Assembly (NCBI GenBank): GCA_017483735.1
Contig: JAFUVF010000062.1
Location: 1 to 42,500 of the forward strand
DNA from: Lachnospiraceae bacterium
GTDB lineage: Bacteria > Bacillota > Clostridia > Lachnospirales > Lachnospiraceae
Direction of reading: 5' to 3'
Length of the DNA stretch: 42,500 nt
Shown here: one piece after another, positions 13,792 to 21,846 of the stretch
Position numbering within the stretch: the stretch's first letter is position 1
Layout of the letters: every line of letters begins with the position of its first letter
The notes under the pieces: model-generated
What the model saw: the letters and a program-made list of their open reading frames with translations, nothing else
Told to the model about the DNA's origin: nothing
Databases searched by the model: none
Translations under genes and position numbers: made by a program

Positions 13792-14090
13792 ATGGATGGA
13801 GTCTTTGTTTTATCAGATGAATACTATAAAAGTGCTGCATCCCTTAATGAGATGGGAGTTACATGGGTATTACAAAAAAATATACAAGCATTCTTATGGC
13901 TGGTTTTACCTTTTCTGATATACGTGGAGTCATAAGTCCAAGAAAACTGTTGATAGGTTTTGATGATATAGATGAGCTTAGAGCAAGGTTGGATAAACTA
14001 AAAACAAATATAATAAGCGAATTTGAACTTGAAAATATGGATGAACAAAGGTGGATTATAACCTATGGATGCAAAGCAGTTACCGAATGA
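13792..14090 (+). pseudogene. C-terminal fragment of a TIR-domain protein, frameshifted
   Basis: ATG 13792 reads MDGVFVLSDEYYKSAAS and then LNEMGVTWVLQK. At a run of seven A (13874-13880) homology moves to the next frame, which reads KKYTSILMAGFTFSDIRGV and then ISPRKLLIGFDDIDEL to TGA 14088. Joined, this is the second half of a bacterial TIR (Toll/interleukin-1 receptor) domain, where an LSxxYxxS...LNEMG segment precedes the WVL...KKY strand. One A missing from an original run of eight explains the shift. The first half of the TIR domain, with the catalytic region, is absent. TIR proteins often degrade NAD in phage defence, but this copy cannot be active. Confidence 0.65.
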
Positions 14091-15654
14091 TCTTTTAGAA
14101 AAGATCCGTCACGGAGAAAATTTTCAAATTGAATACAAAGAAGCTTTTGATGCATTACCGAAGAATGTCTATGATACGGTTTCGTCTTTCTCTAACAGAG
14201 AAGGTGGAGATCTGTTTCTTGGCGTGCATGACTGTACGGTTATAATTGGGATAAAACCTGACGCTGTAGCGCATATTATTAACAGCTTCGTTACTACCGT
14301 GAACAATCAGGATAAGATTAATCCGGCGCTATATCTTACTGCAACGGAGTATATTTATGAATCTGATGGCAGCTATTCTGCTGTAATGAAAAACGGAAAG
14401 ACCATGCATGAGGAAGCCGGGATACATCACATAATCCATATTCATATTCCGGTCGCTCCCACGGTGGTAAGAAACAGCAATCGGATCTATGACAGAAACA
14501 ATGATGCAGACATTGATATCACTAATTTTGCTGATCAGGTGTATCAGTGCTATGCAAGAAAGCAGAGTTTCTATTTTGTAAACAAGGTATTCCCTTATTT
14601 TACTGTATCGGATCTGCGAGCTGATCTGATAGAACGAGCCCGAAAGATGGCGGTCAACAAGAAGAGACTCCAGGAAGGGAAAAGACATGAGTGGGCTGAT
14701 ATGGATGATGAGGAGCTGCTTCGTACCAGTACCCTGATCGTAACTGATGAAAATGGGAAGCATGGGATTACTCTTGCGGCAATCCTGTTGTTTGGAACTG
14801 ATGAGATGATAGGTTCCGCCTGTGCTCATCACAAGACCGATTGTATTGTTCGTGTGTATAATCAGGATCGTTATGATGACAGGGATGTGATTTTAACGAA
14901 TCTTCTGGATTCCTATGATAGGATGATAGCGTTTGGTCAAAAGCATCTTAATGATTCCTTTGTACTGGACGGATTGCAGAGCGTGAGCGCAAGAGATGCG
15001 ATCCTGCGTGAGATTGTGTCGAATTCTTTGGCTCATCGGGACTATTCAAACCCTTATGTTGCACAGTTTCTTATAGAAAAGGATCGTATAACTGTCAAGA
15101 ATGGTAACAGAGCCCATGGTATAGGGGCATTGAGCATCAAGACATTTGAACCGTTTCCAAAGAATCCTTCTATATCCAAGGTTTTCAGAGAGATGGGACT
15201 TGCTGATGAGCTTGGATCAGGTATGAGAAACAGTTATAAGTTTACAAAGCTATACAGCGGGGCTGAGCCGGAATTTATTGAGGGTGACATTTTCAAGATT
15301 ATCATTCCGCTTACAACCGGTGCCATGACGAAATTCGGACCCGGAACCGACATAGAAACTAACACAGAAAATGTGAGTGAAGGTCTAAATACCAGTATGG
15401 AAGAGTTAAATACTAGTATAGAAAAAATAAATACTAGTATAGAAAAGGATCTGACTGATACAGAAAAAACAGTTTTGTCAATAATACAATCAGACGATAC
15501 ATTGACAATTACCGAAATTGCTAAGCAGAGTAATCTTTCTCGTAGCGGGGCACAGTATATTATGGATAACCTTAAAGGGAAAGGAATGATAAAACGTAGT
15601 GGTTCAAAGAAAAACGGTAAATGGATTATTGTGAATACGGCAGAGGAGAGATAA
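14065..15654 (+). CDS. Schlafen/AlbA_2-domain ATP-binding protein with winged-helix C-terminus
   Basis: The 529-residue protein is intact. Residues 1 to about 150 are an AlbA_2/Schlafen-like domain (IEYKEAFDALPKNVYDTVSSF, then SNREGGDLFLGV). Residues about 270-410 match the C-terminal ATPase-like domain of this family (VSARDAILREIVSNSLAHRDY carries the N-box-like Asn, then GLADELGSGMRNSYKF). A low-complexity linker with three NTSIEK-type repeats follows, and a winged helix ends the protein (LTITEIAKQSNLSRSGAQYIM). Members are described as transcription regulators or as defence-island proteins; the substrate is unknown. The start lies inside the TIR remnant, overlapping by 26 bases, which suggests an original TIR-Schlafen pair. 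The ribosome site is weak (AAAGG, about 12 bases away). Confidence 0.8.
   Translation: MDAKQLPNDLLEKIRHGENFQIEYKEAFDALPKNVYDTVSSFSNREGGDLFLGVHDCTVIIGIKPDAVAHIINSFVTTVNNQDKINPALYLTATEYIYESDGSYSAVMKNGKTMHEEAGIHHIIHIHIPVAPTVVRNSNRIYDRNNDADIDITNFADQVYQCYARKQSFYFVNKVFPYFTVSDLRADLIERARKMAVNKKRLQEGKRHEWADMDDEELLRTSTLIVTDENGKHGITLAAILLFGTDEMIGSACAHHKTDCIVRVYNQDRYDDRDVILTNLLDSYDRMIAFGQKHLNDSFVLDGLQSVSARDAILREIVSNSLAHRDYSNPYVAQFLIEKDRITVKNGNRAHGIGALSIKTFEPFPKNPSISKVFREMGLADELGSGMRNSYKFTKLYSGAEPEFIEGDIFKIIIPLTTGAMTKFGPGTDIETNTENVSEGLNTSMEELNTSIEKINTSIEKDLTDTEKTVLSIIQSDDTLTITEIAKQSNLSRSGAQYIMDNLKGKGMIKRSGSKKNGKWIIVNTAEER
15385..15447 (+). repeat. Three tandem 21-bp repeats in the linker
   Basis: Units at 15385-15405, 15406-15426 and 15427-15447 encode LNTSMEE, LNTSIEK and INTSIEK. 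The second and third differ at two bases. They add length to the linker between ATPase-like and winged-helix domains. Confidence 0.75.
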
Positions 15655-15799
15655 ATCAATGGATGAGGAAATCAGAGCGGAAATCGTGACCGAGGAAATC
15701 TTATAGATAGTTTGCTTTACGATGCAATAGAAAAGTTCAATGAGCATATGAACGCTGAATTGAATAATCGGGAAGAAAAACGGGTATGAAGTGAAGTGA

Positions 15800-15934
15800 A
15801 CTGTAGCGTTTTTGTCGTCGGACGCTGCAGAACGAATAAAGGAATTGACAGGAAAAAATGTTGCAGGTAATAGGGTGGTTTTGGATGTCAGCGCCGTAAA
15901 GCACATAGAGAACCGTCATGGATTAAATGGGTAA
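15800..15934 (+). pseudogene. Fragment of a phage-type nuclease toxin domain (PBECR-like)
   Basis: The frame from after TGA 15797 to TAA 15932 encodes SDAAERIKELTGKNVAG, then NRVVLDVSAVKHIENRHG. The pattern IKELTG(K/R)xVxG...HIxxRHG is what I recall for the phage-associated barnase/EndoU/RelE-like nuclease domains (PBECR) found at the ends of phage head-protein toxins. There is no start codon and only about 40 residues remain. The preceding stretch 15657-15799 contains short open pieces in shifting frames (for instance LLYDAIEKFNEHMNAELNN) that may belong to the same lost gene. The identification is from memory of the motif. Confidence 0.4.
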
Positions 15935-16851
15935 TGACAAATGTCTATCAGTATGTTGTTGAAAAATATAAAGTAGAGCCAAATGCACCGGGAATCAGGA
16001 AACCATATGATGAGCTTTTTATCGGGGAGGCAGACGAACCATCGATTGCAGCTCTTTCGGATGAGAAGCCAATCTATGAATACAAGAGTAAAAAACCGGT
16101 GGTTATGCTGCTTGATTATCTGAACGGTATGTATAATCCGCTGAGGAGGGATCCAAACTATTACTTTTTCACATTTGAACAAAGCGACATCATGTCTTTT
16201 GCAAGAGAAAGCGATGCAAGCGTAGCGTCTTTCTTTCTGGTGGTGCTTGCAAAAGCGTTGGATAAGGTGCTTCCGGAAAAGTATCAGGTCATTGGAGGCG
16301 AAATTGCCCATAATCCTGCCGCAGATATAGGAATGCCCAACAGCCACAGTGATCTCCTGACACATGTTCATATAGATTATGACAGAAAATATTTCAAATA
16401 TGATATGGAGAAACTTGGAACTCTGACCAGAAGTCAGATTATACTGCAGACAGATCCTTCAGTGAGTAATTACCAGATGAGAAAGCACTTCTCTTTTTTG
16501 GAAGAGATAGACAGAATTCAGGGATTGAAGAAAAAAAGAGCTTATTATGGAAAGAATGATCCGGGTACCGGAAAAGAAGCGCAGCATGGCACATTTATAG
16601 TGAATTATACGGGAAAAATGGACTGGGGTGATGTGGCGGACTATGTCGAGTCATATGCTGCGATGGTAGACGGACATCTTCTTCTTGAAGTGACTTCTAT
16701 GGCGGATAAAATATTCGTGACATTTATGCAGCTGATCAAAGAGAAGAAATATGTAGATGCTTTCTGCAAAACCCTTGATGAATTGGGGATTGGATATAAA
16801 CTGGAGGGACCGTATCCAAATGTACGACCAAAGCATAAACTGCCACAATAG
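15934..16851 (+). CDS. Truncated condensation/acyltransferase-type enzyme (second lobe only)
   Basis: The 305-residue product resembles the part of a condensation or alcohol-acetyltransferase-type enzyme that lies after the HxxxDG motif. It opens with VYQYVVEKYKVEPNAPGIRKP, has a mid-domain helix ASVASFFLVVLAKALDKVL and ends with FIVNYTGKMDWGDVADYVE. The same order is seen in the C-terminal half of the two-domain protein at 7051-9408. The catalytic HxxxDG lobe is missing and ATG 15934 has no ribosome site; it overlaps the TAA of the preceding nuclease fragment. I infer a 5'-truncated gene that is unlikely to be active. Its last 27 bases recur at 9975-10001. Confidence 0.55.
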   Translation: MTNVYQYVVEKYKVEPNAPGIRKPYDELFIGEADEPSIAALSDEKPIYEYKSKKPVVMLLDYLNGMYNPLRRDPNYYFFTFEQSDIMSFARESDASVASFFLVVLAKALDKVLPEKYQVIGGEIAHNPAADIGMPNSHSDLLTHVHIDYDRKYFKYDMEKLGTLTRSQIILQTDPSVSNYQMRKHFSFLEEIDRIQGLKKKRAYYGKNDPGTGKEAQHGTFIVNYTGKMDWGDVADYVESYAAMVDGHLLLEVTSMADKIFVTFMQLIKEKKYVDAFCKTLDELGIGYKLEGPYPNVRPKHKLPQ

Positions 16852-16857
16852 ATAAAA
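16831..16857 (+). repeat. 27-bp direct repeat, copy B
   Basis: Identical to 9975-10001. It covers the codons KHKLPQ and stop of the truncated condensation-type gene plus six following bases. Similarity ends abruptly on both sides. Confidence 0.8.
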
Positions 16858-16859
16858 AG

Positions 16860-17494
16860 GGCGCAGCATATCTGTCTGAAGCGGGTATGGATGAGGGCAT
16901 AAAGGCGCTTCATACAGATTATATTGATCTTGCTATGTTATACCAGGTTGAGACGAAAGTATTTAACCAGGCTGTAAGCAGAAACATTGAACGCTTTCCT
17001 GATAATTTCAGGTTTCAACTGACTAAGGAAGAATTTGATTCTTTGAGGTCACAGATTGCAACCTCAAACGGAAGAGGCGGCAGGCGATACCGGCCATATA
17101 TGTTCACAGAGCAAGGAATAGCGATGCTTTCAGTCTGATCACCTCCATAATCCAGAAGGCTCAGAAGGAAATCATCCTGATTGACGGCTATGTGGATGTG
17201 GATACGCTGAATATTCTGGCAAAGAAGAATGCCGGCGTTGATGTGAAGATTTATACATATGCAAGTGCAAGATTGACAAATACAGATGCGGCGAATTTCA
17301 ATGCGCAGTATCCAACATTGAGTGTGACAAAGACACAAGTGTTCCATGATAGGTTTATTATCCTGGATGGGAAAATCGCCTATCATATAGGGGCATCAAT
17401 TAAGGATGCAGGAAAGAAGTGCTTTGGCATTTCATTATTGGAAGACCCAGGGATGGTAACAGAGCTTCTGAATAGATTGAGTTCTGTAAGGTAA
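16860..17494 (+). pseudogene. Chimeric remnant: aldo/keto reductase scrap joined to a deleted ORF6N-family gene
   Basis: The frame through 16887 first reads KALHTDYIDL, a typical aldo/keto reductase string. It passes without a break into DLAMLYQVETKVFNQAVSRN and IERFPDNFRFQLTKEEF, then RYRPYMFTEQGIAMLSV and stop at 17138. This is an ORF6N (phage KilA-N-type) DNA-binding domain. In another frame, from about 17126 to 17494, follows the usual C-terminal domain of such proteins: LIDGYVDVDTLNILAKK, VFHDRFIILDG and YHIGASIKDAGKKCFG. The middle of the gene and its start are lost. Three separate events (a fusion near 16925, an internal deletion and a frame change near 17130) made this sequence. Confidence 0.65.
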
Positions 17495-17504
17495 ATGGAG
17501 AAGA

Positions 17505-17954
17505 ATGATTAGTTATCAGAAATTAACAAAAAAAGAACTGGATACCTTCATTCAGATGCGCATAAGACAGCTTTGCAAAGAAGGTGCAACTGAGGATATT
17601 GATCTGGTTCCGGCGCTACAGGATTATTACAATCGGCATATGTCTGACGGTACATTTGTTTACTGACTGGCAATGGACGGGGATAGAATTGTCGGAACAA
17701 GTGGTATGTCATTCGTAGAAAAGCCGCCTTATTTTGGGCGTCCGAGCGGGAAGATGGGTCTTCTGTCAAGTATGTTCACGGATCCGGAATATCGCCGCAA
17801 GGGAATTGCAAAGGAATTGCTCTCCAGAGTTGTTGAGGAGGCAAGAGCCTATGGCTGCGGAACTGTCCAGATTACAGCATCGGATATGGGCGTTTTTCTA
17901 TATAGGGATTTTGGTTTCGTGAAGAACGGAAATTTTATGCAGTATAAATTATAG
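17505..17954 (+). pseudogene. GNAT acetyltransferase gene with in-frame TGA
   Basis: ATG 17505 opens MISYQKLTKKELDTFIQMR and runs to GTFVY, then TGA (17664-17666), then LAMDGDRIVGTSGMSF in the same frame. The acetyl-CoA signature is intact: MFTDPEYRRKGIAKELL. The protein would be 149 residues, a normal GNAT length. Relatives have Trp at the stop position as I recall (TGG changed to TGA). A shorter product from ATG 17673 lacks the first strand and helices. GGAG six bases before ATG 17505 supports the start. Confidence 0.7.
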
Positions 17955-17964
17955 GAGCAAGCAG

Positions 17965-18320
17965 ATGGATTATGCGATAAAGAAAGTAACTATAGATGAT
18001 TACGATGCTATCTATGAACTTTGGAATGCAACAGAGCAGAGCCGTAGGGCGTTGAATCCGGTTGATGATTCCAGGGAAGGAATCGCCCGGTATCTAAAGA
18101 GGAATCCCGATACATGCTTCGCCATGCCTTTGAGGACTGTGGAATGCAGAAGGTCTGGATCGGATATTATGAAGGCAATGACAAGTCAAAGCGCGTCCAG
18201 GCGAAATGCGGGTTTAAGTATCAATGGCGGTCAGAGAATGTGGATGTGCCTCTGATGCATGAGAAGAGAACAGGCCATGTGAGCCTGATGACGAAGGAAG
18301 ACTGGATGGCGAAAAAATAA
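17965..18320 (+). pseudogene. Chimera of two different GNAT acetyltransferase fragments
   Basis: ATG 17965 (AGGAG seven bases before) encodes DYAIKKVTIDDYDAIYELWN and continues to KRNPDTCFA, the first third of one GNAT family. At about 18115 the sequence becomes, in another frame, LRHAFEDCGMQKVWIGYYEG, NDKSKRVQAKCGFKY and a tail HVSLMTKEDWMAKK ending at 18320. That is the last third of a RimJ/RimL-type GNAT. Neither has a complete acetyl-CoA site. The two were joined by deletion or recombination. Confidence 0.6.
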
Positions 18321-18348
18321 ATCGGAAGTTAGAGAGGAGTGATAACTA

Positions 18349-18888
18349 ATGAGTAAAATCGTTGTTCTGGTTGGAAGTATGCGTAAAGGCGGAAATACAG
18401 ATTTATTAGCACAGGCATTTACAGAAGGAGCAAGTAAAAATAATGAGGTTGAAATTGTGTCTGTTGCTGATTATAAAGTCAATCCTTGTATTGGTTGCAA
18501 CTCATGCTTTACAAGAAAAGAAAATAAATGTTTCCAAAATGACGATATGAGTGTAATATACGAAAAATTAAGAAGTGCTGATATTGTCGTAATAGCTTCC
18601 CCTGTATATTTTTATGGGATTAGTGCGGAGCTAAAAGCGATTATTGATAGACTTCATACTCCGATGAGAAATGAATTTAAAATAAAAAAACTTGCTTTAT
18701 TATTGGTAGGTGCAGCCTCACTGCCAAATCTATTTGATGCGATAAAGCTACAATATCAACTTGTCCTTGATTTTTTTCATTTGGAGGACATAGGCATGAT
18801 CCTTGTAAGAGGCGTTAAAGATAAGGGAGATATAAAAGGAAACGAAGCATTAAACGAAGCATATGAATTAGGTTCATCAATAGGATAA
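18349..18888 (+). CDS. NAD(P)H-dependent FMN reductase/iron-sulfur flavoprotein-like oxidoreductase
   Basis: The 179-residue flavodoxin-fold protein starts MSKIVVLVGSMRKGGNTDLL, in which GSMRKGGNT is the FMN phosphate loop. Residues 42-63 hold NPCIGCNSCFTRKENKCF, the cysteine pattern of flavoproteins that may bind a 4Fe-4S cluster. The SPVYFYGISAELKAIIDR segment is the second flavin loop. It transfers electrons from NAD(P)H to quinones or other small acceptors in the cytoplasm. GAGAGGAG about 9 bases before ATG is strong. The gene is intact and stands out among pseudogenes; its AT-richer sequence than its neighbours suggests separate acquisition. Confidence 0.85.
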   Translation: MSKIVVLVGSMRKGGNTDLLAQAFTEGASKNNEVEIVSVADYKVNPCIGCNSCFTRKENKCFQNDDMSVIYEKLRSADIVVIASPVYFYGISAELKAIIDRLHTPMRNEFKIKKLALLLVGAASLPNLFDAIKLQYQLVLDFFHLEDIGMILVRGVKDKGDIKGNEALNEAYELGSSIG

Positions 18889-19169
18889 ATTCCAGTTTGG
18901 ATAAACGAAGAAAGTGACGCATTGATCTATTTAAGGCATTGATGTTTACTCCGGAGGAAAAAGCAGAGTGTGCGGATATCGTTATTTTTCTAATCAAGAA
19001 TGCCGAGGAACCGGAGGCGAAGAACGTTATATGCGCTTCGTCAAAAGTGCAAAGATGCGTAGAAACGTGGATTTCAACAAAGTGCAGAAGTGTATTGTTG
19101 ACTTTTAGGTATTTCAGATATAAACTTGAATAAAGCAATTGTATTAAAGCTTGTCTGGGAGGAGTTTTC
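18889..19169. other. Intergenic stretch with an unrecognised open frame
   Basis: The 281 bases contain one frame (ATG 18942 to 19133) reading MFTPEEKAECADIVIFLI and then KNAEEPEAKN, with no ribosome site. Just upstream, in another frame, WINEESDALI could be its continuation. It looks like a frame-broken scrap of an unknown gene. Nothing else was recognised. Confidence 0.3.
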
Positions 19170-20753
19170 ATGGGAATCTATTTGAATCCGGGGAATAGTG
19201 GGTTTCAGGAAGTTGTTCGGTCAGAATATGTTGACAAGACAGGTTTGATTGACCTGGTAAATCAGACGATTGGGACGAAGAGCAAGCTGACATGTATCAG
19301 CAGACCCCGGCGGTTCGGGAAATCCTTTGCGGCGCAGATGCTCTGTGCATATTATGATTGCTCCTGTGATTCGCATGAGTTGTTTGACAATAGGGATATT
19401 GCGAAGACGGATGGATACCGCAAACACTTGAATCAGTATCATGTAATCAATCTTGATATTACAACATTTGTTTCAACAGCACAGAGTGAAGGTATATTGC
19501 TAAAAGATGTGCCGCCTATGATCAGTGATAAAATTTTGGCTGATGTGCGTGAGATATACCCGGAGATTGCAGGTGAAAGTGATCTTACGGAAAGCTTGGT
19601 TCGATGTGTAGAAAAGACAGGAAAAAAGTTTGTGTTCGTCATTGACGAGTGGGATGCATTGATTCGTGAGGCTAAAAATGATGCAGAAACTCAAAAGCGA
19701 TACTTAAATCTGCTTAGGAAATGGTTTAAGAGCAATAATTTCACTCCCAAAGTGGTGGCTGCTGCATATATGACGGGAATTCTGCCAATCAAAAAGGATG
19801 GTTCGCAGTCGGCTATTTCTGATTTCACTGAATATCCGATACTCAATCCGGGGAAATTTGCAGAATATACCGGTTTTACAGAAGAAGAGGTGCGTAATCT
19901 GTGTGAAAAACATGGAATGAGTTTTGAGGATGCAAAAAAATGGTATGATGGGTATGATTTCCGGAAAGTTGGAGCAATTTACAATCCGTATTCCATCATG
20001 CAGGCAATTAAAATGGAAGCGTTTGGCTCTTATTGGAAAAAGACATCAGCAGCGGAATCCCTTATGACATACATCAATATGGATTTTGATGGGTTGCAGG
20101 AGATCATCTCCAGGCTGATCACTGGGGAGAAGATTGAAGTTGACACGGAAGGATTTGAAAATGATTTCGAGACATTCCGGAGCAGGGATGACGTGCTGAC
20201 GCTGCTGATTCATTTGGGATACCTTACATGGGATGAAATAGAGGGATGTGCACGAATTCCAAACGAGGAGATCCGGACGGAATTCAGGAAGATATTGAAA
20301 GACAGGAATGTAAATCAGGGATGGCTTAGGCTGCTTTCGCACTCACAAAAGCTTTTGGAGGATACCATCGCCGGCAAGTCCGCAGAAGTGGCAGAAGCCA
20401 TAGATGCGGTGAGGCAGACACAGTATGCACCGACATTCTACAATGACGAGCAGGCGTTGCGTTATGTCATCAAATTTGCATACATCGCAGCGATAGACCA
20501 GTACCTGAAGGTGGAAGAACTCCCAAGTGGCAGAGGAATAGCGGATGTAGTTTATCTGCCAAAGAAAAAATCGCTGCTTCCCGCATTGATTGTGGAACTG
20601 AAATGGGACAAGACAGCAGGGGGAGCATTAGAGCAGATCAAAAATCGGAATTACCCCGCAATCCTGCAGGAGTATGGCGGAGAGATTGTGATGGTCGGGA
20701 TCAATTATGATTCAAAGACAAAGGTTCACACCTGTGAAATAGAGCATATTTAA
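19170..20753 (+). CDS. AAA-ATPase-like protein with C-terminal PD-(D/E)XK nuclease domain
   Basis: The 527-residue protein belongs to the family with an N-terminal AAA-ATPase-like domain and a C-terminal PD-(D/E)XK domain, common in many copies in gut Bacteroidetes and Clostridia. Visible landmarks are EYVDKTGLIDLVN, the P-loop-like SRPRRFGKSF (about 45-54), FVIDEWDALIR (Walker B region) and the nuclease motif GRGIADVVYLP...LPALIVELKW near the end. Its biochemical role is not established; nuclease or mobile-element links are suggested in the literature. GGGAGGAG about 8 bases before ATG is strong. The gene is full length and closes the accessory half. Confidence 0.85.
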   Translation: MGIYLNPGNSGFQEVVRSEYVDKTGLIDLVNQTIGTKSKLTCISRPRRFGKSFAAQMLCAYYDCSCDSHELFDNRDIAKTDGYRKHLNQYHVINLDITTFVSTAQSEGILLKDVPPMISDKILADVREIYPEIAGESDLTESLVRCVEKTGKKFVFVIDEWDALIREAKNDAETQKRYLNLLRKWFKSNNFTPKVVAAAYMTGILPIKKDGSQSAISDFTEYPILNPGKFAEYTGFTEEEVRNLCEKHGMSFEDAKKWYDGYDFRKVGAIYNPYSIMQAIKMEAFGSYWKKTSAAESLMTYINMDFDGLQEIISRLITGEKIEVDTEGFENDFETFRSRDDVLTLLIHLGYLTWDEIEGCARIPNEEIRTEFRKILKDRNVNQGWLRLLSHSQKLLEDTIAGKSAEVAEAIDAVRQTQYAPTFYNDEQALRYVIKFAYIAAIDQYLKVEELPSGRGIADVVYLPKKKSLLPALIVELKWDKTAGGALEQIKNRNYPAILQEYGGEIVMVGINYDSKTKVHTCEIEHI

Positions 20754-20815
20754 TACAATAGCATATTTTCGGATGATAGTACCTCAAGGAAGAAAATGCA
20801 AAGGAGGACAATGAT

Positions 20816-21217
20816 ATGTCAAATGCTGCAAAGGTGAGTGAATTTCTTGACAAGGCAGGAACCTTTATGTTTCTGACCACTGACGGCGACCAGCCCAAAG
20901 GTCGTCCCTTCGGATTCCATATGGTAGTGGATGGGAGGCTGTATTTCGGATGCGGAACCTTTAAGAATGTATTTAAGCAGTTATCGGTTAATCCGAAGGT
21001 GGAAGTGCTTGCAATGTCGGGCGGAGAATTTCTTCGCTATGATGGAAGCGCAAAAATAGTAAAGAGTGAGGAACTGGTGAATAAGGTTCGTGAAATTATG
21101 CCGCAGATTATGGAAATGTATGATAAGAACGGCTGGGAGATGGGACTTTTCTACCTTGAGAACGGTCATGCCGAAATCAGGGGGATGATGGATCTTAAGG
21201 AAGAGTTTGATGTATAG
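20816..21217 (+). CDS. Pyridoxamine-phosphate-oxidase-like flavin split-barrel protein
   Basis: The 133-residue protein shows the FMN-binding split barrel: FMFLTTDGDQPKGRPFGFH, LYFGCGTFKNVFKQL and ENGHAEIRGM at the last strand. Short members of this family reduce flavins or small molecules and do not make pyridoxal phosphate. AAAGGAGG precedes ATG 20816 by about 7 bases. It begins a run of four small genes on one strand with gaps of 10 to 30 bases (glutaredoxin-like, metal-binding, ZIP), implying one operon concerned with redox and metal handling. Its substrate is unknown. Confidence 0.85.
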   Translation: MSNAAKVSEFLDKAGTFMFLTTDGDQPKGRPFGFHMVVDGRLYFGCGTFKNVFKQLSVNPKVEVLAMSGGEFLRYDGSAKIVKSEELVNKVREIMPQIMEMYDKNGWEMGLFYLENGHAEIRGMMDLKEEFDV

Positions 21218-21238
21218 TAAGGCAAAGGAGTATGAAAT

Positions 21239-21553
21239 ATGCTAAAGATATACGGAAGCAAGATGTGCCCTGATTGCAGGGAATGTAAGAGGAATTTTGA
21301 TATCAACAAAATAGAATATGAGTTTTTGGATGTTACGGAGTCCCTGAAGCATCTAAGGGATTTTTTGATTCTCAGGGACAGCAATCCCGTATTTGACAGA
21401 CTGAAAGCCATTCATGATATAGGGCTTCCCGGAATTGTAAAGGAGGACGGAGAGGTTTTTACGGACTGGGAGAGCTATCTTAAGGAAAAGGGACTGCCAA
21501 TCGTATATGAAGAGCAGGGGCAGGCGTGCAGCATAGACCATAAGGGGTGCTGA
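21239..21553 (+). CDS. Glutaredoxin-like protein with CPDC active site
   Basis: The 104-residue protein starts MLKIYGSKMCPDCRECK with the redox motif CPDC at residues 10-13. The thioredoxin-fold order beta-alpha-beta follows (YEFLDVTESL, then DIGLPGIVKEDGEVF, whose LPGI supplies the cis-Pro). A C-terminal extension ends QACSIDHKGC, adding two more cysteines that could bind metal or form a second disulfide. It is cytoplasmic. It is the second gene of the redox/metal cluster, 21 bases after the split-barrel gene. Confidence 0.85.
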   Translation: MLKIYGSKMCPDCRECKRNFDINKIEYEFLDVTESLKHLRDFLILRDSNPVFDRLKAIHDIGLPGIVKEDGEVFTDWESYLKEKGLPIVYEEQGQACSIDHKGC

Positions 21554-21582
21554 TGTATCAGAATTAACGAGGAGAATTTGTT

Positions 21583-21837
21583 ATGATAAAAACAACGATC
21601 GGAATTGACGGAATGATGTGCGGAATGTGTGAGACACATATTTCAGAGACTATAAGGAAATGTGTTCCGGAGGCAAAGAAGGTTTCTGCATCGCATAAAA
21701 AGGGATGTGCAGAATTTGTTTCGGAGAATGAGCCTGACAGGGAGAAGCTTAAAAAGGCTATAGACGAAACAGGTTACTCATGCCTTTCGATCGAGAGCGG
21801 GCCTTACGAAAAGAAAAAGCTGTTTGGAATATTTTAG
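21583..21837 (+). CDS. Heavy-metal-associated (HMA) domain protein, CopZ-like
   Basis: The 84-residue protein is one HMA domain: IGIDGMMCGMCETHISETI has the GMxCxxC metal site with Cys13 and Cys16, and AIDETGYSC is the last strand. Such proteins carry Cu(I) or related soft metals to P-type ATPases. A short basic tail (YEKKKLFGIF) follows. CGAGGAG nine bases before ATG supports the start. No copper ATPase is adjacent; the next gene, ten bases away, encodes a ZIP transporter, so zinc or another metal may be involved here. Confidence 0.85.
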   Translation: MIKTTIGIDGMMCGMCETHISETIRKCVPEAKKVSASHKKGCAEFVSENEPDREKLKKAIDETGYSCLSIESGPYEKKKLFGIF

Positions 21838-21846
21838 GAAAAATAA

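Noticed and set aside
19170..20753. Calling the AAA/PD-(D/E)XK protein a transposon or defence ATPase
   Set aside because: The family is widespread and uncharacterised; no mobile-element ends or partner genes are seen around it.
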